A stretch of DNA of 64,000 bases from Myxococcales bacterium (lineage in GTDB: Bacteria > Myxococcota_A > Polyangia > Polyangiales > Polyangiaceae), in the NCBI GenBank assembly GCA_016703425.1, contig JADJCA010000015.1:1-64000 (forward strand). Direction: 5' to 3'. This document shows, piece by piece, positions 1 through 8,480 of the stretch. Below the pieces are notes generated by a model that worked only from the letters and a program-made list of their open reading frames with translations, searched no databases and was not told the origin of the DNA. The stretch's first letter is position 1; every line of letters begins with the position of its first letter. The position numbers and the translations under genes are program-made.

Positions 1-638
1 GTTCCTTTGCATTGCTGTTTTTGTTGAGCATCCTTACCGGGCTGATCCTTTTCAGGAAGAATATCACGTGTTTTTATTCTTCAGAAGGGAAGTGTACAAA
101 AGGAATAACCTTCACCAGTTGATCGGGGTGTATGCATTGATCTTTCTTTAACACGGTGATCGCCGTTACCGGTTTCTGGATACGCGCTATGTTTTTAAAA
201 AGGATTTTTATTCCTCGTACAGCTATACGCCTGTTTTAAAGCCATCACCGCCTTTGTCTTTTCTTTTGATTCCGCATACGAGGCCCTGCGAAAAGAATAT
301 CCAGCTTTTACAGCAAGCGTGATCTATTTCGCACAAAGCAATAAAGGGAAGACGGCCGTTTACGGAAGCCGCAGCACGAACTCTTTTATTCATTCAGGAA
401 ATTTGCCGATGCGGTTTTCCTGGACAGTACGGAATGCCGTTGCCAATACCCGGTTTGTGAATGAAATAAGTGCCGGTGACCGCTGACATCATCAATTCCC
501 AGGTACACATGGGTAAGCCATGGTTAACGCATGGCCAATTAAAATAATTTATTTCCTGTTAAGTTGACCGGGGTTTTACTCAGCATCACCGGGTTTTTGC
601 TTTGGACCCGAGCGAAAAGATCTGCCGGTAAGCCATAA
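1..638 (+). pseudogene. Frameshifted PepSY-associated transmembrane protein, Bacteroidota-like, partial
   Basis: No single frame is open here, but pieces of different forward frames read as one protein. An N-terminal hydrophobic helix (FALLFLLSILTGLILF, about 5-52) is followed by a GVYALIFL / TVIAVTGFWIRA stretch. A PepSY-like segment (DSAYEALRKEYPAF, SVIYFAQSNKGKTAVYGSR, about 270-375) comes next, and a last helix LTGVLLSITGFLLWTRAKR ends at TAA 636-638. This order matches PepSY-associated TM proteins, inner-membrane proteins of Bacteroidota often linked to iron-uptake loci. At least three or four frame changes and an internal TGA break it. Base composition is visibly AT-richer than everything after base 700. 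I infer error-rich foreign DNA joined to the contig. The 5' end lies outside the window. Confidence 0.6.
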
Positions 639-704
639 AAGCCGGATCCGTATATCAATGAATTCAAAACGTCTTCCCGGAAAAAGTTACTTTTCAAAGC
701 GTGA
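639..704. other. Composition junction, probable chimeric join
   Basis: AT-rich sequence after the PepSY-type gene stop (636-638) changes abruptly, at about 695-705, into GC-rich coding sequence that begins inside a PAS domain. No repeat, integrase or tRNA is visible at the boundary. An assembly or read chimera is the simplest explanation. Horizontal transfer is less likely, because the left side is degraded by frameshifts and the right-hand gene lacks its natural beginning. Confidence 0.55.
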
Positions 705-2566
705 CGGGGTTGCTCGGCGCCATCGCGGACCACGTTCCCGTGATGTTGTTCATCAAAGAGGTGCCGAGTCTGAAGCTCCTCTTGTGGAATCACGAGGCCG
801 AGCGCATCACGGGCGTCTCGCGCGACGCCATCGTTGGCAAGACGGGCGCCGAGTCTTTCCCCCCCGAGGAGCTCGAGTTCTTCTTCGAAAAAGATCGTGC
901 CGTCGTAGCGGGCCGAACGCTGGTCGAGGTCGAAGAACGCATTACGACGTCCGGCGGAGAGGAGCGCTGGCTCCGGACGCGCAAGGTCCCGCTCCTGGAT
1001 GCGAGCGGTTCCGTCACCGCCCTGCTTGGCATCGCCCTCGACATCACCGAGGCACGGCGAGCGCACGACGCGCTCGTGGCCAGCGAGCGAAAGCACCGCG
1101 AGGTGCTTGACGCGGCGCTCCACGCTGCTGTCGCCATTGACAGAGCGGGGAAGGTGACGCTGTGGAACCGGTCCGCGGAGCGAATCTTCGGGTACGCGGC
1201 CCACGAAGCCCTCGGCCAGGAACTCGCCGCGCTGGTGATCCCCGTTGCGCAACGCGACGCTCACCGCGTGGGTATCGCGCGCGCTGCAGTTCCAGGTCAT
1301 CACCTTCCAACGGCCCGGCGACTGGAGTTCACGGCACTTCGAAAGGACGGCGGCGAGTTCCCTGTCGAGCTCGCGTTGACACGTCTAGGTGACGGCTTCC
1401 TCGCGTTCTTGAGCGATATCTCGGCGCAGCGTGCCGCCCAGGCAACGCAGCGGTTGGACGCCTTGGGGCGGCTCGCCGGGGGCGTCGCGCACGACTTCAA
1501 CAATCTCATGTCCGTCGTACTCGCAAGCGCCGAGGCTCTCCGCACCGACGAGCGTGACGAGGACCGCCTCGATGACCTGGACGCGATCGCGGATGCGGCG
1601 GGGCGTGCGGCGGCCCTCACGGGCCAGCTGCTCACCTTCAGCCGCGACCAGCCGACGAACCGCGCGTGCCTTCGACCTCCGCCATCGTACAATCGTCGCT
1701 CGCGATGCTGCGGCGACTCATCGGCGAAAACATTCTTCTCGGCCGAGCTACCCGACACAGCCGCCGTTGTTCTTGCCAACGCGTCGGACCTCGATCAGAT
1801 CCTTGTCAACCTCGCGGTCAACGCCCGCGATGCCATGCCCGATGGCGGCTCCATGACCCTCTCCGTCGTCGAGGAGCAAGGGACCGCGGCGGCGCCCCCG
1901 GTGGTGGTCTTGTCGGTCACCGATACAGGCGAGGGCATGTCCCCTGAAACGCTGGCGCGAATCTTCGATCCATTCTTCACGACCAAGGCGGTCGGGCGGG
2001 GGACAGGCTTGGGCCTCGCGACGGTGTACGGTCTGGTCGACCGCCTTGGCGGCAAGATCGGCGTCACGTCCAAGCCGCACGAGGGGAGCCGCTTTGAGAT
2101 TCGACTTCCGGTGCACCAACACCCGATCGCCCGTCGTCCCCACAGCCGACTGGCTCCTCGGACGCGCCCCGCAGGCTCCGTGCTGCTCGTGGAGGACGAT
2201 GCGGCGGTGCGCCGCGTCGCGGCCCGCGCGCTCTCTCGCACTGGACTTCGGGTGCTCGAAGCCGAAAGCGCTGCGGCGGCACTCTCGCTCTACGATGCGT
2301 GGGAAGGTCGGATCGGCCTTCTTGTGACCGACGTCATCATGCCCGGCAAGAGCGGCCGCGCTCTCGCCGACGAGCTTCGCGCGCGGGATGCGTCGCTTTC
2401 GGTCCTCTACGTGTCCGGCTACACGAGTGAGCTGCTCGACGCGGAGGAGTTGGCGCGGCCGCGAACGCACTTCCTGGCAAAACCTTTCACGGTGACTTCG
2501 CTCGCTGCGCGTGTCGCTGAACTCATGGCCGAGGCCCCGCCCGCCGGCTCCTCACGCCCTCCGTGA
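701..2566 (+). CDS. Hybrid sensor histidine kinase (PAS-PAS-HisKA-HATPase-REC), 5'-truncated
   Basis: A sensor kinase passing phosphate from a conserved His to a C-terminal receiver. Two PAS domains (about 1-125 and 130-245) precede the H-box VAHDFNN (His264). The ATPase domain shows the N-box QILVNLAVNARDAMP, G1 DTGEGM and G2 GTGLGLATVYGLV. The receiver carries the phospho-acceptor Asp544 (VTDVIMP) and a conserved FLAKPF. There is no membrane segment, so what remains is cytoplasmic. The first codon (GTG 701) is only the first in-frame start after the composition junction; the true N-terminus is missing. Between about 1661 and 1742 the frame yields non-family sequence, while neighbouring frames give AFDLR and then IVQSSLAMLRRLIGENILL, the expected text. 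Three compensating shifts are therefore likely. Confidence 0.88.
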   Translation: MTGLLGAIADHVPVMLFIKEVPSLKLLLWNHEAERITGVSRDAIVGKTGAESFPPEELEFFFEKDRAVVAGRTLVEVEERITTSGGEERWLRTRKVPLLDASGSVTALLGIALDITEARRAHDALVASERKHREVLDAALHAAVAIDRAGKVTLWNRSAERIFGYAAHEALGQELAALVIPVAQRDAHRVGIARAAVPGHHLPTARRLEFTALRKDGGEFPVELALTRLGDGFLAFLSDISAQRAAQATQRLDALGRLAGGVAHDFNNLMSVVLASAEALRTDERDEDRLDDLDAIADAAGRAAALTGQLLTFSRDQPTNRACLRPPPSYNRRSRCCGDSSAKTFFSAELPDTAAVVLANASDLDQILVNLAVNARDAMPDGGSMTLSVVEEQGTAAAPPVVVLSVTDTGEGMSPETLARIFDPFFTTKAVGRGTGLGLATVYGLVDRLGGKIGVTSKPHEGSRFEIRLPVHQHPIARRPHSRLAPRTRPAGSVLLVEDDAAVRRVAARALSRTGLRVLEAESAAAALSLYDAWEGRIGLLVTDVIMPGKSGRALADELRARDASLSVLYVSGYTSELLDAEELARPRTHFLAKPFTVTSLAARVAELMAEAPPAGSSRPP

Positions 2567-2704
2567 TGGGGAGCGGGGAATCCACGTCGGAAAGCGATTT
2601 CCGAGCGATAAGCCAATTCCGCAACACCCCGGTGGGCCGGTGCGTGGCGTGGGGGGGGGTCGGGCACGCGGCGACGTGAACGAACAGCGCGCCCCCGGCG
2701 AGCC

Positions 2705-3388
2705 ATGACCCTTTTCCGTCACCTTCCCTTCGCCCTCGCTTCGAGCGCGTGGCTTATCGCAGCGTGCAGTGCCGGCGGCGCATCGTTCGGCAACGACGAC
2801 GCCGGCAGCGCAACGCCCGGCAACAACGAGGGCGCGGCCGACGAGGCGGGTGCGGCAGAGGCCGACGGCGCGGCGCCGCTAGGTCGCGACGGCGGTCGTT
2901 CGAGCGACGCGGGCAAGCGCGACGCGAATCCGTCGTGTGTCGCTGATTGCGCCGGGCGCGCCTGCGGCCCCGACGGATGTGGCGGCGCCTGCGGCGTCTG
3001 CGCGAGTGGAAAGACGTGCAGCGCGTCGGGCAAGTGCAGCTGCGCTCCCGCGTGTTCGGGACGAGAGTGCGGCGCTGACGGTTGCGGCGGAAGCTGCGGC
3101 ACCTGCTCGAGTGGAACATGCAACGCCTCTGGCCAATGCCAGACGTCGACGTGCGCCGCCAACTGCACCGGCAAGACCTGCGGAAGTGACGGATGCGGCG
3201 GCTCCTGCGGAACCTGCAGCGAAGGGACGTGCAACTCGTTCGGCTTCTGCGGCGGGGCGCAATGCGGCGGGGCGACGTGCGGCTCTCACGCGGCGTGTTG
3301 CCGCTGCAACGGGCAGGTCCTCGGGTGCTTCGGCTTCGCTCCCGGCGGCAAGTGCTCCGACTACGGCCCCGGCTGCACGGGCGGCTGA
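2705..3388 (+). CDS. Lipoprotein with Cys-rich CGxDGCGGxCGxC repeats
   Basis: A 227-residue exported lipoprotein: signal peptide with lipobox LIAAC (Cys21), then an acidic Ala/Gly/Asp linker (about 25-75). Three Cys-rich repeats of about 35-40 residues follow (about 77-190), each built on C..C.GR/KxCG.DGCGG.CG.C. A different Cys cluster (CCRCNGQVLGCFG) closes the protein. The even Cys spacing suggests disulfide-bonded small domains on the cell surface. Repeats of this kind are common in myxobacterial lipoproteins of unknown function. It stands alone between the kinase and the convergent tetR-type gene. Its start codon has no clear Shine-Dalgarno sequence. Confidence 0.8.
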   Translation: MTLFRHLPFALASSAWLIAACSAGGASFGNDDAGSATPGNNEGAADEAGAAEADGAAPLGRDGGRSSDAGKRDANPSCVADCAGRACGPDGCGGACGVCASGKTCSASGKCSCAPACSGRECGADGCGGSCGTCSSGTCNASGQCQTSTCAANCTGKTCGSDGCGGSCGTCSEGTCNSFGFCGGAQCGGATCGSHAACCRCNGQVLGCFGFAPGGKCSDYGPGCTGG

Positions 3389-3401
3389 AGGCTCGCTGGG
3401 T

Positions 3402-4037
3402 TCAGGCGACCTTTGCGACGCGCGAGCGCAGCCCACCGAGCACAAGCTCGAGCGCCGACGTGAGGCGCATCATGCGCGCGTGATCGGTCAGGTGCGTCGG
3501 CTCGAGCATCCACAGACCGATCCAGATGTCTTGCAGGATGCCCGCGGCGACTTGCGGATCCAAGTCGTCGCGCCACGCGCCCTGGCGCATGCCGATGCGA
3601 AGCACCGTGGTCAAGTGCTCGGCACCGCACCCTCGAAGGTCGCGAAGACGATCTTCGCACTTCGCCAGGAGGTTCGCGGTCTCGCCGCAGAAGAGATCGC
3701 GAAGCAGCGGGTTGGTGTAAACGGTCTGCATCGCCGCGCCGGCCACGCGAACGAGAAGCTCCTCGGCGGGCACAGTCTCGTCGATGAGCGCGGCCGTCGC
3801 TTCGTGCCAAACGCGAACCTCGCGCTCGACGGTGAGCATGTACAGCTCCTCCTTCGATTCGGCGACTTGATACACGGCGCCTTTGCCGACGCCGGCGCGC
3901 TTGGCGATCTCATCGACCATCGCCTTCGCAAAGCCCGAGTACCCGAACACGTTGGCGGCCGCCGCGAGGATCCGCTCCCGCCGCTCGCCCCGATCGTCTC
4001 GTTTGCTCTTCTCGTGGCTCAGCGTCGTCGTGTTCAT
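3402..4037 (-). CDS. TetR/AcrR family transcriptional regulator
   Basis: About 211 residues from the chosen ATG (MNTTTLSHEKSK); an in-frame ATG six codons upstream (4055) is an alternative. The N-terminal helix-turn-helix is clear: RERILAAAANVFGYSGF, then VDEIAKRAGVGKGAVYQ, then SKEELYMLTVE. The C-terminal ligand-binding half is all-helical and not diagnostic. Members are dimeric repressors, usually binding a palindrome near their own promoter. A perfect 9-bp inverted repeat lies at 4129-4151, upstream of this gene, and could be the operator. The gene converges on the Cys-rich lipoprotein gene with only 13 bp between them. Confidence 0.88.
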   Translation of the reverse strand: MNTTTLSHEKSKRDDRGERRERILAAAANVFGYSGFAKAMVDEIAKRAGVGKGAVYQVAESKEELYMLTVEREVRVWHEATAALIDETVPAEELLVRVAGAAMQTVYTNPLLRDLFCGETANLLAKCEDRLRDLRGCGAEHLTTVLRIGMRQGAWRDDLDPQVAAGILQDIWIGLWMLEPTHLTDHARMMRLTSALELVLGGLRSRVAKVA

Positions 4038-4128
4038 GACGCCGACGGAGTCCAAGTCTCGTGCCAGGAAGGAGTGACCGACGACGCGGCCCGCGTCACA
4101 GCCCCGCGTGACGCGCAGACCTCGAGAA

Positions 4129-4151
4129 AGTGTGGCCTTCTAGGCCACACT
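4129..4151. promoter_or_regulatory. Perfect 9-bp inverted repeat upstream of the TetR gene
   Basis: AGTGTGGCC and GGCCACACT flank a 5-nt spacer (TTCTA). It lies about 90 bp upstream of the TetR-type start and downstream of the cytochrome gene stop (4284, same strand). It could be a TetR operator or a terminator hairpin for the cytochrome gene. No T-tract follows on either strand, which favours an operator. Confidence 0.4.
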
Positions 4152-4283
4152 CGACGGCGAGACGTGCCTACATCCTCGCATGGGCGCGCGATGCCTCATC
4201 GCGGGGACGCGGGATCCCACGCCCCAACGCCCGGACTGCACGAGTCCTATCCGGCAAGAACTGTTGGCGGCCGCATCGGCGCG

Positions 4284-4706
4284 TCAGGGCTTCTCGCCAG
4301 CAGCGACCCACTGGTCGATGAGGTTGGCGAGGTTGGTTCGTTCGGGCTCCGGCAGAGGCCCCGTGGCGGGCATCGAGCCGTTGCGGACACGCACGGCCGC
4401 GCACGCGCCCTTCGACTTGCCGGCGCACGCCGCTGAGGCGAGCTGCGAGTCGGCGTAGGCGGCGGCTACGTCGGCTTGCCCCATGTTGTGGCCGCCTGAC
4501 TTCGAGCTCACGTGGCAAGGCGTGCACCGCGTCGTGAACTGCGTGTGGATGCTCGACCAGCTGGCCGAGCTGCCGGTCGCGGCGTCGCTTGTCGAGGCGC
4601 CCGCGTCGCTCGTCGCCGCTGGTTGCGGCGTGGTCGTCTTCTCGTCCGACGAGCAAGCGCTTAGCGACGAGAGAGAGAGCAACGTGGCGATGACGATGCG
4701 GTGCAT
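4284..4706 (-). CDS. Lipoprotein with c-type heme motif (CxxCH)
   Basis: A 140-residue protein with signal peptide and lipobox LSAC (Cys18), then a Ser/Thr/Asp/Ala linker. A single CTPCH heme-binding motif follows (Cys61, Cys64, His65). Downstream come a Cys pair (SAACAGKSKGACAAV) and the segment RNGSMPATGPLPEPERTNLANLIDQWVAAG, which resembles the distal-Met region and last helix of small cytochromes of the planctomycete-type cytochrome C family (SMPATGPLP has the possible Met ligand). It probably carries electrons, or is a degraded electron-transfer domain, at the outer membrane or periplasm. It is a single gene with no oxidase beside it. Confidence 0.8.
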   Translation of the reverse strand: MHRIVIATLLSLSSLSACSSDEKTTTPQPAATSDAGASTSDAATGSSASWSSIHTQFTTRCTPCHVSSKSGGHNMGQADVAAAYADSQLASAACAGKSKGACAAVRVRNGSMPATGPLPEPERTNLANLIDQWVAAGEKP

Positions 4707-4925
4707 AAGAGGCCTCCCGGGAATTGCCGTACCGTAGCGGGAGGCGGGGCCCTAAAACAACGTCGCCGCGGAGGCCGGCGGGCGATTGGCGGCGAAAACC
4801 GACAAATCAGGGCTCGAACAACCAAGCGCGGCACATGACGACACAGCGCGCCTGCACGAAACGCGCGGCCTCGGGCAGGTGAGCCGCGATGGCGCGTATG
4901 GCACGGCGGGTGCTCGGACGCGGGC

Positions 4926-5564
4926 ATGTCGAGAACCTCTCTTTTCCTTCTTGCCCTCGCGGCGCAGGGTTGTGGCGGCGCGGTGGCGCCAAGCGTTGGC
5001 GCCGAACCTGTCGCCGACGCCGGCGCATCGGCTCCCTCGTCCACAGGCTCGGCGGGCAAGGTCACCCCGTCGCCTTCGCCGACTTCGTGCGCGGCCGGCG
5101 ACTCATGCGTGGGCGGCGGAACGTGTCGTCCGTGCAAGGACGACTGCGACGTCGCTTGCGATGCGCTCTTCTGCGTAAGCGGCACGTGGCGCGCGCGCAG
5201 GGGAACGCCGCCTCGGCCCGCCCACTGCGACCTTCCGGAACCCGTGGATGCGGGCCCGGGGCCCATTCCCGCGTGCACGTTGCCTCCCGTTGACGTGACG
5301 CACTGCAACGTCGACGCCGACTGCACCAAAGTCATGAAGGGATGCTTCTGCGGGCCGCAGCCTGTGCTTGGCGTCAACAACGCGTACGCCAGCGCCGTTC
5401 AGACCTGCGAAGCGGCAGAGGCCGCTAATTGCAACATCCGCTGCGCGCAGGAGAACACCTACCGGCCCAGCCACGGCGCCGGCACGGTCTTGGATCCCGA
5501 TCTCATCGTCGCGCGCTGCGACACGACAGGGCTCGTGGGCGCGTGCGTGACCGAGATTCCGTAG
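4926..5564 (+). CDS. Cys-containing lipoprotein, unknown function
   Basis: A 212-residue protein with a short signal peptide (MSRTSLFLLALAAQGCGG, Cys16 as likely lipid anchor), a VADAGASAPSS linker and then about 14 cysteines. The first are arranged as CAAGDSCVGGGTCRPCKDDC and the later ones are scattered (THCNVDADCTKV, GCFCGPQP, ANCNIRCAQE). Disulfide-bonded extracellular domains are likely; I recognise no family. The stop codon TAG (5562-5564) faces the end of the convergent downstream gene across a 20-bp gap. Confidence 0.7.
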   Translation: MSRTSLFLLALAAQGCGGAVAPSVGAEPVADAGASAPSSTGSAGKVTPSPSPTSCAAGDSCVGGGTCRPCKDDCDVACDALFCVSGTWRARRGTPPRPAHCDLPEPVDAGPGPIPACTLPPVDVTHCNVDADCTKVMKGCFCGPQPVLGVNNAYASAVQTCEAAEAANCNIRCAQENTYRPSHGAGTVLDPDLIVARCDTTGLVGACVTEIP

Positions 5565-5584
5565 CCGCCCTCAAAGCGGCGCCC

Positions 5585-7081
5585 CTACTTCGTGCCGCTC
5601 AATCGCGCAGTGAGCGGCGTCTTGGGAAGCTGCGAGGTGTCGCCGCGCAGCACGAACGGCGCGAAGGCCGCCGCGTTGCTCTTGAACGCCGCGTAGCTCG
5701 GGATTTGAGGCGACTCGATCAGCGCGAAGCCCTCGGACGTCCAGGTCTGCGTCGATTCGGGCGACGCACCTGGCAGGACCGGCGCCTTCACGCTCGCAAC
5801 ACCCTTCGGAAAGATGAAGGTCCAGCGAATCGTGGCGAAGGAGTCCGGGTCGGGATGATACCCGCCTTCGACAATGGCCACGCCGCCGACCGCGTCGGGG
5901 TTTTGGCCGACCCACGAGAGCTCCGGCTGAAACCCCGTGCCCGCCACCTTTGACGGCATCACCACCGGCGGCATGAGGTTCACGTCCTCGCTCGTGAAGC
6001 CCGGCGGCGGTCCCTGACGGAGCCGCATGATGGCCGGGATTTTCCCTGCCAAGCCGCCGTCGAGCGCTGACGCCTTGAGCGCCGTTTGCGTGCGCACGAG
6101 GTCGACGACCGCACCGGGCACGGGTTCGATGCGAACGGGCGGCTTCGTTTCGAGATCCATGCTGTCGGCGTTTTGATGGAAGAGCAGGCCGCCCTTGTAC
6201 TGGTGCACCGAAATGTCGAGGGTGTCGCTGGAGGTGCCTCCCGTGGCCGTGAAGTTGACCGTCGTCGCCGCCTGCCAGTCGCCCGACGCGAACGTCACGG
6301 TGGACTTGCCGCCATCGGCGCCGGCGTCAGCGGCGGGGCCGGCGATCGCTTTCGTCTGCCACGCGAGCACCTGACCACTGGAGTCTTGCGCTTTGGCCAC
6401 GAGGTTGACGAGGCCCGCGCCGTCGACGCAGCCCTCGGTCACGAACAAGAGATCCGGGTTCACGCTCACGCCGCCGTCGGTCGGTGGGGCCGAGGTCGTG
6501 TTCGTGTCGCAACCCACGGTCACCTCGTAGTCGGTGGCAGAAGGGTACGCGCCCATGTTCACGTTGATGGAGCCCAACACGGCGGGGGCCTCGTTGCCCT
6601 CGTCGGCGAGGTCGACGCGGAGCTGGTCGCCCGGCGTCACGTCGACGAAGTGGTAGTAGAACGTGTCGTCACCGAAGTTGGTGTTGGGGATGTCGACGCG
6701 CACCGTGACGGTGCCGCTGCCCGCCGCGAACTGAGCCTTGCCGTCGGCGCCCGTTTCCACGGCCTCCGTGGTCGCGCCGATGAAGACGACCGTCGCGCTC
6801 GCGAACGGCTTGCCGGCGACGAGCACCGTGACGACGACATCGCTCGTGCTTACCGGCGCGTCGACGGGGACGGTGCCGTCGACCCCGGACTCGGCCCCTG
6901 TCTCGGCCCCTGACTCGGGAAGCGTGCCGCCATCAGGCGCGGGATTCGTGCCGGTCTCCGAGAGCCCCGCCTCCGGCAGGTTCAGGCCCGGCTGCTTGTC
7001 GTCGGACTCGACGCAAGCCTCTGAGGCGAGAGCGATGAACGGGAGCGCAAGGCAGGCGAAGAGGCGGGTTCTCTTGAGCAC
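5585..7081 (-). CDS. Lipoprotein with carboxypeptidase-regulatory-like domain
   Basis: About 498 residues from a GTG start at 7081 (VLKRTRLFACLALPFIALASEAC), chosen because it places the signal peptide directly at the N-terminus. The open frame extends to 7201, but that extension is Arg-rich and unlikely. The lipobox Cys is followed by a long Gly/Glu/Thr/Asp linker. A beta-rich domain then reads VVVTVLVAGKPFASATVVF, with VETGADGKAQFAAGSGTVTV, typical of carboxypeptidase-regulatory-like folds. The remaining ~300 residues are beta-rich and unassigned. It is divergent from the NPCBM lipoprotein gene, about 150 bp apart. Function unknown; probably surface-exposed. Confidence 0.7.
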   Translation of the reverse strand: MLKRTRLFACLALPFIALASEACVESDDKQPGLNLPEAGLSETGTNPAPDGGTLPESGAETGAESGVDGTVPVDAPVSTSDVVVTVLVAGKPFASATVVFIGATTEAVETGADGKAQFAAGSGTVTVRVDIPNTNFGDDTFYYHFVDVTPGDQLRVDLADEGNEAPAVLGSINVNMGAYPSATDYEVTVGCDTNTTSAPPTDGGVSVNPDLLFVTEGCVDGAGLVNLVAKAQDSSGQVLAWQTKAIAGPAADAGADGGKSTVTFASGDWQAATTVNFTATGGTSSDTLDISVHQYKGGLLFHQNADSMDLETKPPVRIEPVPGAVVDLVRTQTALKASALDGGLAGKIPAIMRLRQGPPPGFTSEDVNLMPPVVMPSKVAGTGFQPELSWVGQNPDAVGGVAIVEGGYHPDPDSFATIRWTFIFPKGVASVKAPVLPGASPESTQTWTSEGFALIESPQIPSYAAFKSNAAAFAPFVLRGDTSQLPKTPLTARLSGTK

Positions 7082-7231
7082 GCGGCACCATAACGCGACC
7101 CACACACCGAACCAAACGAGAGCGCGCGTTTCAAGCCCCACCGCGGCGTATGTCGAGCGGCGCGAGGGCGCGAGGAAGAGCGCGCGCACGGCGCCGTACA
7201 TCCCGTTCGAACCTTCCCCGGAGTCCCCAGC

Positions 7232-8464
7232 ATGCGCTCACGCTCTCGCCTCTTCGCCCTCACATTTGCCGGTCTCTCGCTCGCCTCGTACGGCTGCGCG
7301 GCTGAAAACACCGCCGACGACCTCGAGGACGACAGCGCCGAATTGAGCGGCGATCGTCGCTACTTCTTGAGCGACCTCTCGGCCTTCGCGGCGGAAGCCA
7401 GCGGCCATGGACCCATCGGTCGAGACCAGAGCAACGGCGAGCTCGCCGCCAACGACGGCAAGCCCATCAAGATCCGCGGTCACCGATACCAGAAGGGCCT
7501 CGGCGTCCACTCGCCGTCGGAGATTCGCGTCAACCTGGGCGGGAAGTGTTCACGCTTCATGGCGACGGTGGGCATCGACGACGAGGTCGCTCCCCACGGC
7601 AGCGTGTCTTTTGAAGTGCTCGCCGACGGCACGAGCCTGCTCGCGACGGGCGCGCTCACCGGCACGTCGGCGCCGCAGCCGCTCACGGTCAACGTGACGG
7701 GCAAGCGCGAGCTGACGCTCATCGTGCGCGGCGGCACCGACGCCTACTACGACCACGCCGACTGGGCGAACGCGCGCGTCTTCTGCTCCGAAGCCCCGCC
7801 GACGCCATCCCCCGTCGTCGACGCAGGCGCACCCCCGAGCGACGCGGCCCCCGCGCCCGGCCCTGTCGATCCCTTCGACGCGACGAGCTGCACGGGCGCG
7901 CCCATCTCGCTTTCGCAAGCGAAGGCGAAGTTTCCCGGCGGCGCGATGACCGCCGAGCTCGGGCGCTTCACGATGGCCGCGCGAAAGCGCGACTGCAACG
8001 ACACCACCGGCTGCGGCGCTTGGGCCTCCTTCGACAAGCTCCCGTACCGGTACCAGTGGAGCGATCCGCGCGCCGGTGCGATGTCGAACACGAACTACTT
8101 TCCGCTCGTGAGCGAGAGCGATCCGGCGCGCCTGTGGTTTGCTGCACGAACGCACACGAGTCAGCAAGACGAGGTGCGCCTTCGCTTGAGCTACTTGCAC
8201 GGCGCCGACGGCGTCGACCTGAACCTTCGCTTCGACGCCAGCGATCGCATCACCGACCACTCCTACTACCCGAGCTGGGTTGGCCCCTGCACCGAGCTCG
8301 GCTGCAGCCGCGCTTACCGCGTCTACGGCGGCAGCGTGAACTCGGGCCTCAAGGAGGCGCTCGTGACGCCGTCGTGCTTGCGGCTCGTGACGAAACATGT
8401 CGAGCGGGCGAACCGCGCGGCCACGTTCGCTGAATACGAGACCGCCTTCTACGCGAAGTACTGA
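7232..8464 (+). CDS. NPCBM domain lipoprotein
   Basis: 410 residues. Signal peptide with lipobox SYGC (Cys22). Residues about 45-190 match the NPCBM (novel putative carbohydrate-binding module) pattern closely: YFLSDL, GHGPIGRDQSNGE, DGKPIKIRGHRYQKGLGVHS, FMATVGIDDE, GSVSFEVLADG and YDHADWANARV. A Pro/Asp/Ala linker leads to a C-terminal ~180-residue domain with several Cys and aromatic residues, which I do not recognise. NPCBM domains usually sit on glycoside hydrolases; no catalytic hydrolase domain is evident here, so a glycan-binding surface protein is the safest reading. Confidence 0.82.
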   Translation: MRSRSRLFALTFAGLSLASYGCAAENTADDLEDDSAELSGDRRYFLSDLSAFAAEASGHGPIGRDQSNGELAANDGKPIKIRGHRYQKGLGVHSPSEIRVNLGGKCSRFMATVGIDDEVAPHGSVSFEVLADGTSLLATGALTGTSAPQPLTVNVTGKRELTLIVRGGTDAYYDHADWANARVFCSEAPPTPSPVVDAGAPPSDAAPAPGPVDPFDATSCTGAPISLSQAKAKFPGGAMTAELGRFTMAARKRDCNDTTGCGAWASFDKLPYRYQWSDPRAGAMSNTNYFPLVSESDPARLWFAARTHTSQQDEVRLRLSYLHGADGVDLNLRFDASDRITDHSYYPSWVGPCTELGCSRAYRVYGGSVNSGLKEALVTPSCLRLVTKHVERANRAATFAEYETAFYAKY

Positions 8465-8480
8465 GCGACCACGCTGGCCT

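Noticed and set aside
539..1303. Reverse-strand frame across the composition junction
   Set aside because: It crosses the chimera-like boundary and is antisense to the kinase; its text is Arg/Gly-rich with no domain.
5564..5580. Weak 5-bp hairpin between convergent stop codons
   Set aside because: Short stem and no T-tract; too weak to call a terminator.
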